From: Polaribacter sp.
GTDB taxonomy: Bacteria; Bacteroidota; Bacteroidia; Flavobacteriales; Flavobacteriaceae
Assembly (NCBI GenBank): GCA_029248845.1
Contig: JAQWIO010000030.1
Coordinates: 1-6,792, forward strand
Length of the DNA stretch: 6,792 nt
Direction: 5' to 3'
The notes below the pieces were generated by a model. It made no database searches, was not told the DNA's origin, and worked only from the letters and a program-made list of their open reading frames with translations. Shown here piece after piece: positions 1 to 6,792 of the stretch (within the stretch, counting starts at the first letter, position 1; each line of letters opens with the position of its first letter). Both the position numbers and the translations under genes were made by a program.

Positions 1-2028
1 TCCCCCCGAATTTTCTGATTTAAAATAACCCTTTAAAAAATATTTATCTTTATCCTGAAAGTTATTTTGGATATTAATTTTTGTATTTAAATATAATTCT
101 TTGAACAAAAAAGAATCGTCTAATACTTCATCTAAACCAATATCATTAGAGTTTTGTTTCACTAAATCAATCCCAAAGGGTTCTGGTTCTGGGAAAAAGA
201 TAAAACCATTTTGAGAATTAACAGTAATGCCTTCTATATAATCAAAAAATCCATCAGGAGATCTAAATTGACTTTGATCTAATTGATCTAATTTTAAAAT
301 TTGTATTAATGGTAAATTAGAGATTCCAGTTGTTTTAGCGTTTTGTAAAACATTAGAAGAAATTCCGGTTTGATCATCTCTATATTGAATCTCGAAACGA
401 AAACCATCTTGTGTCAGCGGGAAAGCACCGAGTGCATAGACGTTTTTCATCATTAAACGCCATGTAGGAAAAGATTCTTCTCCCCCACTACCATCATCTC
501 TTTTTGTTTTTAAAATTTCACTGCGTAATAATTTTACAGCTAAAGCGTTGGGAGATTGAATTCCATCATTTGAAAATTCACCCACTTTAAAAGAGTTTTT
601 TGTACTTCCTGTAACTCCTCCAGCAACGGTATATTCATAAGCAACGGCCAATACTTCTCCATCATTTAGTCTCCTGTTTAAAGAAATAAAACCTAATTGA
701 TTATTTATTTTAAATTCATTGGCGTCTAATTTTCGAGCATTCTCTAAGATAGAGTAATCTGTACCTTCCTCCATATTATACTCTTGCAATGTACTATTTA
801 CAGAAGAAATATTTCTAATTCCACTATTTGTAGTTAATAAAGCGAACAAATTATTAGATTCATTTGTAGGAATGTTTCCTCCAGAAGTAAATGGAGGGTT
901 TGTTGGTAATACATCACCTGTTTGATTTACCAAAACATTATTATCAGATTCACCGATGTCAGCTAAAGCAACGATACTTCTGAAATCCTCTGTGCTTGAG
1001 TTTCTATTTGTAATCCAAACCTCTACTCTAGTAATATTTACTTGACTATTTACTAAAGGGTAGTTTTTAAGAGAATTTGCATAATTATCTATAAAATATT
1101 GTGATAAGAAAAAGTGACGATCATTGTCATAGTCTGTTGCTTTTAATTGAAAAGGTTGTATTGAAGCTCCGCCCTCTGATACGATAGTTTTACTTTCTGA
1201 ATTTTGTTGAGAAAAAACAGCGGTTATATTTGTGTTTCCAAATTTTAACTCTGTTTTTAAACCAAATAGGCTTTGTGCTCCATTAATTAAAGAATTTTTA
1301 ACAGGCATCGAAATATTACCTGCTTCTATTCCTTGCAAGATGTCATCTTCAGTTGGTGAAAAATCTATTTTCACTAAATTTTGAAAATCGAATGTAGATT
1401 GTGTGTCGTAATTTGCGGTAAACTCCAAACGTTCCCCAACTTTAGCCTTAATGCTAGCATTAATTTGTTGGTCAAAATCAAAGGTAAAACTGCTTCTGTT
1501 TTCTTCCGATAATTGTGGGTTTTCTGTATTTTGATAGATAAAGCCTAATTTTAAATTCAAACTACCGGTTGGAGTAAATTTAATGGTATTTCCACCAAAA
1601 ATAGATTTAAAAAAATCGGAATTCACATAATAGGTTGGTAATAAATCTTTTTGCGCTGCTGCAGCCCCTTTTTTCTTCGAGTTTGTTGCACTTACTTTAT
1701 CTTTAAAGTATTGTGTCATATCTCTTCTTAAACGGTATTCTGCATATTCTTTTGGGGAAAGATAGATAGGTGTTCTTGTGTAGTAATCTCCTATTTTCTC
1801 TAAAATTACATACCTGTTTAAATCCTTATCAAAGATAATTTCTTTTTTTGCGAGATAATCTAAAAACAGACCACCAGTTTGGTTTTTTTTTAAATTATAT
1901 TTTAATTTTATACTATCTTTTTTTACAGTTGTCGAATCATTTTCTTGATTTTTTTGTGCGTTCAAAGATGAGTTTGCTAAGAAAGCAAAAACTAGGACTA
2001 TAAATATTTTTTTAAAACAAGGACTCAA
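1..2028 (-). CDS. sprA: SprA, type IX secretion system outer-membrane translocon (N-terminal 676 residues, partial)
   Basis: SprA (Sov in Porphyromonas) is the very large outer-membrane beta-barrel through which type IX secretion cargo leaves the cell; it is needed for gliding in flavobacteria. Seen here: an uninterrupted frame of 676 codons running off the left edge. Residues 1-25 form a signal peptide (FKK, then a hydrophobic core, ending SLNAQ). Family-typical blocks follow: GGNTIKFTPTGSLNLKLG (145-162), NRSSFTFDFDQQI (177-189), ANYDTQSTFDFQNLVKI (205-221), SLINGAQSLFGLKTELKFG (246-264) and GFRFEIQYRDDQTG (542-555). The full family protein is roughly 2,400 residues, so about a quarter is present. 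The start is chosen as TTG at 2026-2028: an in-frame TAA lies at 2044-2046, and the first in-frame ATG is near residue 104, after the signal peptide and a conserved region. It begins 4 bp after the ruvA stop, implying co-transcription and perhaps translational coupling. Identification is very secure; the start codon is moderately secure. Confidence 0.95.
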   Translation of the reverse strand, partial: MSPCFKKIFIVLVFAFLANSSLNAQKNQENDSTTVKKDSIKLKYNLKKNQTGGLFLDYLAKKEIIFDKDLNRYVILEKIGDYYTRTPIYLSPKEYAEYRLRRDMTQYFKDKVSATNSKKKGAAAAQKDLLPTYYVNSDFFKSIFGGNTIKFTPTGSLNLKLGFIYQNTENPQLSEENRSSFTFDFDQQINASIKAKVGERLEFTANYDTQSTFDFQNLVKIDFSPTEDDILQGIEAGNISMPVKNSLINGAQSLFGLKTELKFGNTNITAVFSQQNSESKTIVSEGGASIQPFQLKATDYDNDRHFFLSQYFIDNYANSLKNYPLVNSQVNITRVEVWITNRNSSTEDFRSIVALADIGESDNNVLVNQTGDVLPTNPPFTSGGNIPTNESNNLFALLTTNSGIRNISSVNSTLQEYNMEEGTDYSILENARKLDANEFKINNQLGFISLNRRLNDGEVLAVAYEYTVAGGVTGSTKNSFKVGEFSNDGIQSPNALAVKLLRSEILKTKRDDGSGGEESFPTWRLMMKNVYALGAFPLTQDGFRFEIQYRDDQTGISSNVLQNAKTTGISNLPLIQILKLDQLDQSQFRSPDGFFDYIEGITVNSQNGFIFFPEPEPFGIDLVKQNSNDIGLDEVLDDSFLFKELYLNTKINIQNNFQDKDKYFLKGYFKSENSGG

Positions 2029-2032
2029 ATTG

Positions 2033-2614
2033 TTATAAATTCTTTAAGGCTAACTTTATTAAATTTTCAACAGAGGCTTCTGGGTTTTCTTTTAAAATCG
2101 TAGTAACAATTTTTTCAGATTGTTTTTTATTAAAACCTAAAACCTCTAGAGCAGATAACGCTTGATTTTTATTGGTATTGTTCACAAATGTAGAAACTTC
2201 ATCGATATTAAAAGTTTTTAAAATTTTATCTTTTAAATCGACAATGACTCATTGTGCTGTTTTTGCTCCAATTCCTTTTACAGATTGAATTAAGGGGATG
2301 TTTTCTGATGCTATTGCATGCTGAATCTCTTCAGCGGTCATTGAAGACAACATCGTTCTTGCAATACTTGGCCCAACACCTGAAACAGAAATTAATAATT
2401 TGAAAACAGCTCTTTCTGTTTTAGTGATAAAGCCAAAAAGAGTATGTGCATCTTCTCTTATTGATAAATGTGTATATAAAATTACAGCTTCGTTATCTGG
2501 CAAACTAGAAAAAGTATTTAAAGAAATATGAAGTAAATAGCCAACACCATTGCAATCTACAACAATTTCTGTTGGATTCTTCTCTATCAATCTTCCTCTA
2601 ATTTGTGTAATCAT
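2033..2614 (-). pseudogene. ruvA: RuvA, Holliday junction branch-migration subunit, interrupted by an in-frame TGA
   Basis: RuvA binds four-way DNA junctions and loads the RuvB motor during recombinational repair. ATG is at 2612-2614. Residues 1-62 match the OB-fold domain (MITQIRGRL, GVGYLLHIS, EDAHTLFGF). Two helix-hairpin-helix motifs follow: SGVGPSIA (78-85) and VKGIGAKTAQ (112-121). Codon 122 is TGA (2249-2251), where RuvA proteins have a conserved Arg. The same frame then continues for 71 codons, VIVDLKDKI (123-131) and a domain III-like tail (NQALSALEVLGFNKKQSEKIV, 150-170), to TAA at 2033-2035. With codon 122 counted the gene is 193 codons, normal for the family (E. coli RuvA is 203). 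A protein stopped at 121 residues would keep the OB fold and most of the HhH domain but lack the RuvB-contacting domain III. One substitution (CGA or AGA to TGA) explains it, so it is a very recent mutation or a sequence error. No in-frame ATG offers a restart downstream. It lies 33 bp after maeB. Confidence 0.88.
2249..2251 (-). other. Premature in-frame TGA codon within ruvA
   Basis: The minus-strand codons around the site read AAA ACA GCA CAA TGA GTC ATT GTC, that is K-T-A-Q-stop-V-I-V. The family pattern is KTA(Q/E)R(L/V)IV, so the stop replaces the conserved Arg. No frame shift occurs and no other stop is seen before the natural TAA. The other three genes in the window contain no in-frame TGA and use TGG for Trp, so a reassigned UGA code is not supported. 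Confidence 0.95.
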
Positions 2615-2647
2615 ATAGGTTTATTTCTTGTTTGTAAAATAATAATT

Positions 2648-4930
2648 TTATTGTTTCTTTCTTTTTCCTTTTTCTTGAGCATCTACAGCTGCTAAGGCCG
2701 CCATATTTACCATTTCATCAACACTTGCTCCTAATTGTAAAATATGAACAGGTTTGCTTAAACCTAAAATTACAGGCCCTATAGATTCTGAGTTATTTAG
2801 TTCTTTTAATAGTTTGTAGGTGATGTTTGCAGATTCTAAATTGGGAAAAATTAATACGTTTACCTTTTTACCATTTAATTTCGAAAAAGGGAACTCTTTT
2901 GATAGCATTTCAGGGTTTAAAGCAAAATCTGCTTGAAGCTCTCCATCTACAACTGTTTCTGGAAAATGACGGTGCAAGTAGGCAACCGAATCTTTAATTT
3001 TTTTGGAAGTTTCTGTATTGGAAGATCCAAAGTTAGAAAAAGAAACTATTGCCATGTTTGGTTTTATTCCAAACATTTTTACAAAATTGGCTGTCATTTG
3101 TGCTATTTTAACTAGATCTTTAGCCGTTGGATTAATATTTATAGTTGTGTCTGCTAAAAATAAAGGACCTTGTTTGGTAAGCATTAAATTAGTGGCAGCA
3201 ATTTTAGAGATTCCTTTATCTTTTTCAATAAGTTCAAAAATTGGTTTTACAACTGTCGGGTAAGGTCTAGAGTATCCTGTAATTAAAGCATCTGCTTCCC
3301 CTTCGTTTACCATCATAGCAGCAAAATAATTACGTTCTCGCATTAACTTTTTGGCTTCAGAAAAGGTACGTCCTTTACGGCGTCTATTTTTCCAATAAAT
3401 TTCTCCAAAACGTTCTCTTCGTTCAGTTTCTTCGTCAGTTTTTGGGTCTATAATACGAATATTAGCCGTAAAGCCGATTTCTTCCATCAATTCTAGAATC
3501 ACTTCTTTACGACCCAGTAAAATCGGTTTCCCAAGTTGTTCATCATGAACTCTTTGCGCTGCTTTTAAAACGTCTAAATGATCAGCCTCAGCAAAGATAA
3601 TTCGTTTTTTATTACTTTTTGCTCTATTGTGTAAAAGTCTAATTTCTTTGCTTCCAGAGCCAGACCTTTCCATCAATTGTTCTCGATATTTGCCCCAATC
3701 TTCAATGGGTTCTAGAGCAACACCAGAATCCATAGCAGCTTTTGCGATTGCTGGAGGGATTTCATAAATTAATCTTGGATCAAAAGGTTTTGGAATGATA
3801 TATTCTCTTCCGTAAGTTAAACTTACTTCGTCATATACAATGTTTACTTGTTCAGGGACAGATTTCTTTGCTAAATCAGCTAAGGCATACACTGCAGCCA
3901 TTTTCATTTCTTCATTAATTTTAGTGGCTCTAACATCTAAAGCTCCTCTAAAAATAAACGGAAAACCAAGCACGTTATTAACTTGGTTGGGATGATCAGA
4001 TCTTCCTGTTGCCATGATGATATCACTTCTTGTTGCAACTGCAATATCATACTCTATTTCTGGTTCAGGATTTGCCATTGCAAAAACAATAGGATTGTCT
4101 CCCATCGATAAAAGCATTTCGGGAGAAACAATATTTCCTTTAGATAATCCTATAAAAACATCCGCATTATGCATTGCTTCTTCGAGAGTCTGTATATCTC
4201 TGTGCGTTGCAAATTCTGCTTTTTGTGATGTAAGATTATCTCTGTCGTTTCTAATAACCCCTTTGCTATCGCACATGATAACATTTTCTCTTTTTACACC
4301 TAGCTTTATGTATAAACGTGTACAAGAGATAGCTGCTGCTCCTGCTCCATTTACAACTATTGTTAGTTGACGGATATTTTTTTTTGTAATATCAATCGCG
4401 TTTTTTAGTGCAGCTGCAGAGATAATTGCAGTTCCGTGCTGATCATCATGCATCACAGGAATGTCTAATTCTTCTTGTAAGCGTCTCTCAATTTCAAAAG
4501 CTTCTGGTGCTTTAATATCTTCTAAATTTATACCTCCAAAAGTGGGTGCAATTGCCTTAACAGTTTGAATAAAAAGCTCTACATCAGTGGCATCTACCTC
4601 GATGTCAAAAACATCTATATCTGCAAATATTTTAAAGAGTAAGCCTTTGCCCTCCATTACTGGTTTTGATGCTTCTGGGCCAATATCACCAAGGCCTAAA
4701 ACAGCTGTTCCGTTGGTGATTACAGCAACTAAATTCCCTTTGGCAGTATATTTGTAAACGTTTTCTTTTTTTTTCGCAATTTCTAAGCATGGTTCTGCAA
4801 CTCCGGGAGAATATGCCAATGCTAAGTCATGCTGAGTTGCATACTTTTTAGTAGGCACAACTTCAATTTTACCTGGCTTCGGTTTTGCGTGATATAATAA
4901 AGCTTCATGTCTTTTTCTAGAGTCGCTCAT
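2648..4930 (-). CDS. maeB: NADP-dependent malic enzyme with C-terminal phosphotransacetylase-like domain (MaeB type)
   Basis: A cytoplasmic enzyme that oxidatively decarboxylates malate to pyruvate and CO2, yielding NADPH. The 760 residues match the two-domain MaeB type (E. coli MaeB, 759). The malic enzyme part is about residues 1-425: AYSPGVAEPC (39-48, with likely catalytic Tyr40), MEGKG (92-96, likely catalytic Lys95), metal-binding INLEDIK (134-140, Glu137/Asp138) and MHDDQHGTA (160-168), dinucleotide-binding VVNGAGAAA (192-200), and ATGRSDHPNQVNNVLGFP (307-324). Residues about 428-755 form a phosphotransacetylase-like domain (KKRIIFAEAD 441-450, DALITGYSRPYPTV 547-560, VDGELQADFALNPE 661-674). 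In E. coli MaeB this domain is regulatory, sensing acetyl-CoA, rather than catalytic; the same role here is inference. NADP preference is inferred from the family. The start is ATG at 4928-4930, about 20 nt after the predicted transcription start. It is the first gene of the maeB-ruvA-sprA cluster and ends 33 bp before ruvA. The frame is intact throughout. Confidence 0.96.
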   Translation of the reverse strand: MSDSRKRHEALLYHAKPKPGKIEVVPTKKYATQHDLALAYSPGVAEPCLEIAKKKENVYKYTAKGNLVAVITNGTAVLGLGDIGPEASKPVMEGKGLLFKIFADIDVFDIEVDATDVELFIQTVKAIAPTFGGINLEDIKAPEAFEIERRLQEELDIPVMHDDQHGTAIISAAALKNAIDITKKNIRQLTIVVNGAGAAAISCTRLYIKLGVKRENVIMCDSKGVIRNDRDNLTSQKAEFATHRDIQTLEEAMHNADVFIGLSKGNIVSPEMLLSMGDNPIVFAMANPEPEIEYDIAVATRSDIIMATGRSDHPNQVNNVLGFPFIFRGALDVRATKINEEMKMAAVYALADLAKKSVPEQVNIVYDEVSLTYGREYIIPKPFDPRLIYEIPPAIAKAAMDSGVALEPIEDWGKYREQLMERSGSGSKEIRLLHNRAKSNKKRIIFAEADHLDVLKAAQRVHDEQLGKPILLGRKEVILELMEEIGFTANIRIIDPKTDEETERRERFGEIYWKNRRRKGRTFSEAKKLMRERNYFAAMMVNEGEADALITGYSRPYPTVVKPIFELIEKDKGISKIAATNLMLTKQGPLFLADTTININPTAKDLVKIAQMTANFVKMFGIKPNMAIVSFSNFGSSNTETSKKIKDSVAYLHRHFPETVVDGELQADFALNPEMLSKEFPFSKLNGKKVNVLIFPNLESANITYKLLKELNNSESIGPVILGLSKPVHILQLGASVDEMVNMAALAAVDAQEKGKRKKQ

Positions 4931-4955
4931 AAAAAAATAGTTTATTTAAAACTAA

Positions 4956-4963
4956 CAAATATA
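4956..4963 (-). promoter_or_regulatory. Predicted Bacteroidota -7 promoter element for the maeB-ruvA-sprA operon
   Basis: The minus strand reads TATATTTG, a perfect match to the flavobacterial/Bacteroides -7 consensus TAnnTTTG. A start site a few bases downstream would give a leader of about 20 nt to the maeB ATG. No clear TTTG -33 element is found 17-23 bp upstream; the nearest TTG is only 7 bp away. The -7 match and its position support the call; the missing -33 weakens it. Confidence 0.5.
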
Positions 4964-4976
4964 CTCTTTTCAAGAG
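4964..4976. repeat. Small perfect inverted repeat abutting the maeB -7 element
   Basis: CTCTT-TTC-AAGAG is a 5-bp inverted repeat with a 3-bp spacer, directly next to the predicted -7 box on its upstream side, inside the region RNA polymerase would cover. The location would suit an operator, but the arms are short and no regulator is encoded in the window, so chance is a real alternative. Confidence 0.25.
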
Positions 4977-5036
4977 AATAGAGAGTGTTTTTGTTACTTT
5001 TAGATCTTTTTAAGAATTAGTATTAAAAGTTAATAA

Positions 5037-5046
5037 TGAAGCTTCA
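5037..5046. repeat. 10-bp perfect palindrome in the divergent intergenic region
   Basis: TGAAGCTTCA is a perfect palindrome, the most GC-containing patch of an otherwise very AT-rich stretch. It lies 85 bp upstream of the DUF5686 gene start and about 106 bp upstream of maeB. It could be a binding site for a dimeric regulator; no regulator is visible and the evidence is only the symmetry. Confidence 0.2.
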
Positions 5047-5075
5047 AATTTTATTCATAATTTTTAATAAAAGTA

Positions 5076-5083
5076 TATATTTA
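5076..5083 (+). promoter_or_regulatory. Possible -7 promoter element for the DUF5686 gene
   Basis: TATATTTA matches TAnnTTTG at all fixed positions except the last. It would give a leader of about 40 nt to the ATG at 5131. Two other 7-of-8 matches exist in this AT-rich region (TACTTTTA at 4995-5002 and TAATTTTT at 5058-5065), and no distinct -33 TTTG is seen, so the exact promoter is uncertain. Chosen mainly for its spacing. Confidence 0.25.
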
Positions 5084-5130
5084 ATTGTAACAAAACTGTT
5101 GATTGTGCGTCAATTAATAAAAATTATTCA

Positions 5131-6792
5131 ATGAAAAAAAGTATTTTATCTATCCTTGGTCTTTTTCTTATACCATTTTCTGTATTAGGACAGGTAAAAG
5201 GAAAAATAACAGATTCTAAAAATCATCCTCTTTCAAATGTTAGTGTATACTTAGATAAATCAATTACGGGTTCCACATCGAATAACGATGGAGGCTATGA
5301 ATTAAACCTGAGCAAAAAAGGAAATTACGTCATTGTTTTTCAATTTTTAGGTTATAAGGCAGTCACTAAAAAGATTGCAATTATTTCTTTCCCCTACGAA
5401 CTAAATATACTATTAGAAGAAGAAAATATTGTCTTAGACGAAGTTTCTATTTCAACAAAAGACAACCCTGCAAACAAAATTATTAGAAATGTCATTGCCA
5501 GTAAAGATAAAAATACAGATAAGTTAGCAAAATATACTGCTAGTTTTTACTCTCGTGGATTGTCAAAAATTAAAGAGGCTCCAGATAAAATTTTAGGACG
5601 AAGTCTGGGCGACTTTGGAGGAGGCTTAGACTCTACAAGAAGTGGAATTATCTATCTCTCTGAGACTATTTCTGAAATTGCATATCAAAAAAGCCCTAAA
5701 AAATTCAAAGAGAAAATTACTGCTTCCAAAAGAAGTGGAAAAGATAATGGTGTCAGTTTTAATAGAGCAGAAGATGTAAATTTTAATTTTTATGACAATC
5801 GTATTGAGTTTGGTAACGATATAGTTTCACCAATTTCTGTGAATGCTTTTAGATATTATCGTTTTAAATTAGAAGGAACTTTTTATGATAAGAATGGAAA
5901 ACTCATCAACAAAATAAAAGTTACTCCTAAAAATAAAAATGACCGTGTTTTTAGCGGTTCTATTTATATTGTAGAAGACGATTGGGCATTGTATGGTGTA
6001 GACCTTTCTCTTACTGGGGCGCAAGTAGATATCATGGCAGTAGATACATTAACATTAAAACAAGATTTTAATTATTCTGAAGAAAATAATTCATGGATAT
6101 TAATAAGTCAGTCTATAACATTTAAAGTCGATTTCTTTGGCTTCAAAGTCGATGGAAATTTTTCATATGTATACTCTAATTATGACTTTACACCAGATTT
6201 TAAAGAAAATACCTTTTCAAATGAAGTCTTAATTTTTACCAAAGAAGCAACAAAAAAAGATGCTGTGTTTTGGAATGAAATAAGGCCAGTTCCACTAACA
6301 ACAGAAGAGGTTAAAGATTATAAAATTAAAGACAGTATAAAAGTTATTAGAAAGTCTAAAAAATATTTAGACTCATTAAATAAAATTCAAAATAGCTATA
6401 ATCTACTTTCACCAATCTCAGGATATACATATAAAAATTCCTATGAAAAATGGTCTGTGTCTTTTGATGGTTTAATTCAGGGTTTAGGTTTTAATTCTTT
6501 GCAAGGTTTAAATACTTCTATAGGTGCTCGTTTTTTTAAAAATGGAAATGACAAAGGAAAATGGTGGACTGCTGGAGCAAAAGCTAATTATGGGTTTTCG
6601 GAGAAACGGGTGAGGCCTACTTTCTTTTTTACTAAAAAATGGAACAATATCACACGAGCAAAAATGACAATTTCTGGAGGAGTTACAACTCCTCAATTTA
6701 ATGGGAGAACCCCAATTTCTGTTCTCGATAATTCAATTAGATCTTTATTTCTCAGAGAAAATTATTTAAAAATTTTTGAAAAAGGCTTTGTA
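5131..6792 (+). CDS. DUF5686 and carboxypeptidase-regulatory-like domain outer-membrane protein (N-terminal 554 residues, partial)
   Basis: The frame is open for 554 codons and runs off the right edge. Residues 1-20 are a signal peptide (MKK, hydrophobic core, then VLG before Gln21). Residues 22 to about 95 are a carboxypeptidase-regulatory-like beta-sandwich (VKGKITDSKNHPLSNVSVYL, 22-41; NNDGGYEL, 51-58; FQFLGYKA, 70-77), a domain common at the N-terminus of Bacteroidota outer-membrane proteins. From about 104 on it matches the DUF5686 family: DEVSISTKDNPANKIIRNVI (103-122), FSGSIYIVEDDWALYGVDLS (274-293), EIRPVPLTTEEVKDYKIKDS (383-402), then alternating segments resembling barrel strands (441 onwards). 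No TonB-plug domain follows the regulatory domain, so it is not a TonB-dependent receptor. Function is unknown; an outer-membrane location is inferred. The ATG fits the signal peptide, and no in-frame upstream ATG was found. It is divergent from maeB, 200 bp away. Confidence 0.88.
   Translation, partial: MKKSILSILGLFLIPFSVLGQVKGKITDSKNHPLSNVSVYLDKSITGSTSNNDGGYELNLSKKGNYVIVFQFLGYKAVTKKIAIISFPYELNILLEEENIVLDEVSISTKDNPANKIIRNVIASKDKNTDKLAKYTASFYSRGLSKIKEAPDKILGRSLGDFGGGLDSTRSGIIYLSETISEIAYQKSPKKFKEKITASKRSGKDNGVSFNRAEDVNFNFYDNRIEFGNDIVSPISVNAFRYYRFKLEGTFYDKNGKLINKIKVTPKNKNDRVFSGSIYIVEDDWALYGVDLSLTGAQVDIMAVDTLTLKQDFNYSEENNSWILISQSITFKVDFFGFKVDGNFSYVYSNYDFTPDFKENTFSNEVLIFTKEATKKDAVFWNEIRPVPLTTEEVKDYKIKDSIKVIRKSKKYLDSLNKIQNSYNLLSPISGYTYKNSYEKWSVSFDGLIQGLGFNSLQGLNTSIGARFFKNGNDKGKWWTAGAKANYGFSEKRVRPTFFFTKKWNNITRAKMTISGGVTTPQFNGRTPISVLDNSIRSLFLRENYLKIFEKGFV

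Noticed and set aside
2249..2251. UGA recoding (reassigned genetic code or selenocysteine)
   Set aside because: No other in-frame TGA in about 2,000 other codons here; Trp uses TGG; RuvA has Arg, not Cys, at this position; no obvious selenocysteine hairpin was noticed directly downstream.
2222..2253. Overlapping ATGA at the ruvA premature stop as a possible restart site
   Set aside because: The ATG overlapping the TGA is in another frame and reaches a stop after eight codons, so it cannot produce the RuvA C-terminal domain.
2615..2647. Terminator between maeB and ruvA
   Set aside because: The 33-bp gap is A/T-rich with no GC-containing hairpin, so readthrough in an operon is the simpler reading.
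2933..4370. Three open frames on the plus strand (2933-3115, 3003-3263, 4014-4370)
   Set aside because: All lie antisense inside maeB, whose frame has clear conserved motifs throughout; their translations show no domain-like pattern.
5131..5420. TonB-dependent receptor (SusC-like) start
   Set aside because: The regulatory-like domain is shared with SusC-type proteins, but no TonB box or plug follows; the sequence instead matches DUF5686 motifs.
6508..6696. 62-codon open frame on the minus strand
   Set aside because: Antisense inside the DUF5686 gene, Ser/Phe/Cys-rich low-complexity translation, no promoter or family resemblance.

Overview
The window looks like chromosomal DNA from a marine-type member of the Flavobacteriia (Bacteroidota). 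The evidence is low GC, A/T-rich codon use (Arg mostly AGA, Leu mostly TTA), no Shine-Dalgarno sequences, a Bacteroidota-type TAnnTTTG -7 element, and the presence of sprA and a DUF5686 protein, both Bacteroidota-specific families. Genus cannot be assigned from sequence alone; Polaribacter- or Tenacibaculum-like taxa would fit.

Layout. On the minus strand, transcribed from about 4950 towards 1, is a three-gene cluster: maeB (bifunctional-type NADP malic enzyme, 2648-4930), ruvA (Holliday junction helicase subunit, 2033-2614) and the first 676 codons of sprA (giant outer-membrane translocon protein of the type IX secretion system, 1-2028, continuing past the left edge). Gaps are 33 bp (maeB-ruvA) and 4 bp (ruvA-sprA), so this reads as one operon. 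On the plus strand, divergent from maeB across a 200-bp intergenic region, is the 5' part of a DUF5686/carboxypeptidase-regulatory-like outer-membrane protein gene (5131 to beyond 6792).

The most notable observation is that ruvA is interrupted by a single in-frame TGA (2249-2251, minus strand). The frame on both sides is intact and reads as conserved RuvA up to a normal TAA, giving a 193-codon gene. The stop sits where the family has a conserved Arg (KTAQ-R-VIV), so one substitution explains it. If real, the protein would lose part of the second helix-hairpin-helix region and all of the RuvB-binding domain III, and 200-odd nucleotides ahead of sprA would go untranslated. If not real, it is a base-calling error.

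sprA has no usable ATG near its N-terminus and most likely starts at TTG (2026-2028), 4 bp after ruvA. The genes do not form an obvious pathway: maeB serves central carbon metabolism (malate to pyruvate plus NADPH), ruvA serves recombination, and sprA serves protein secretion and gliding. I see no mobile elements, tRNA/rRNA genes, CRISPR arrays or defence genes, and no convincing evidence for an undescribed system.
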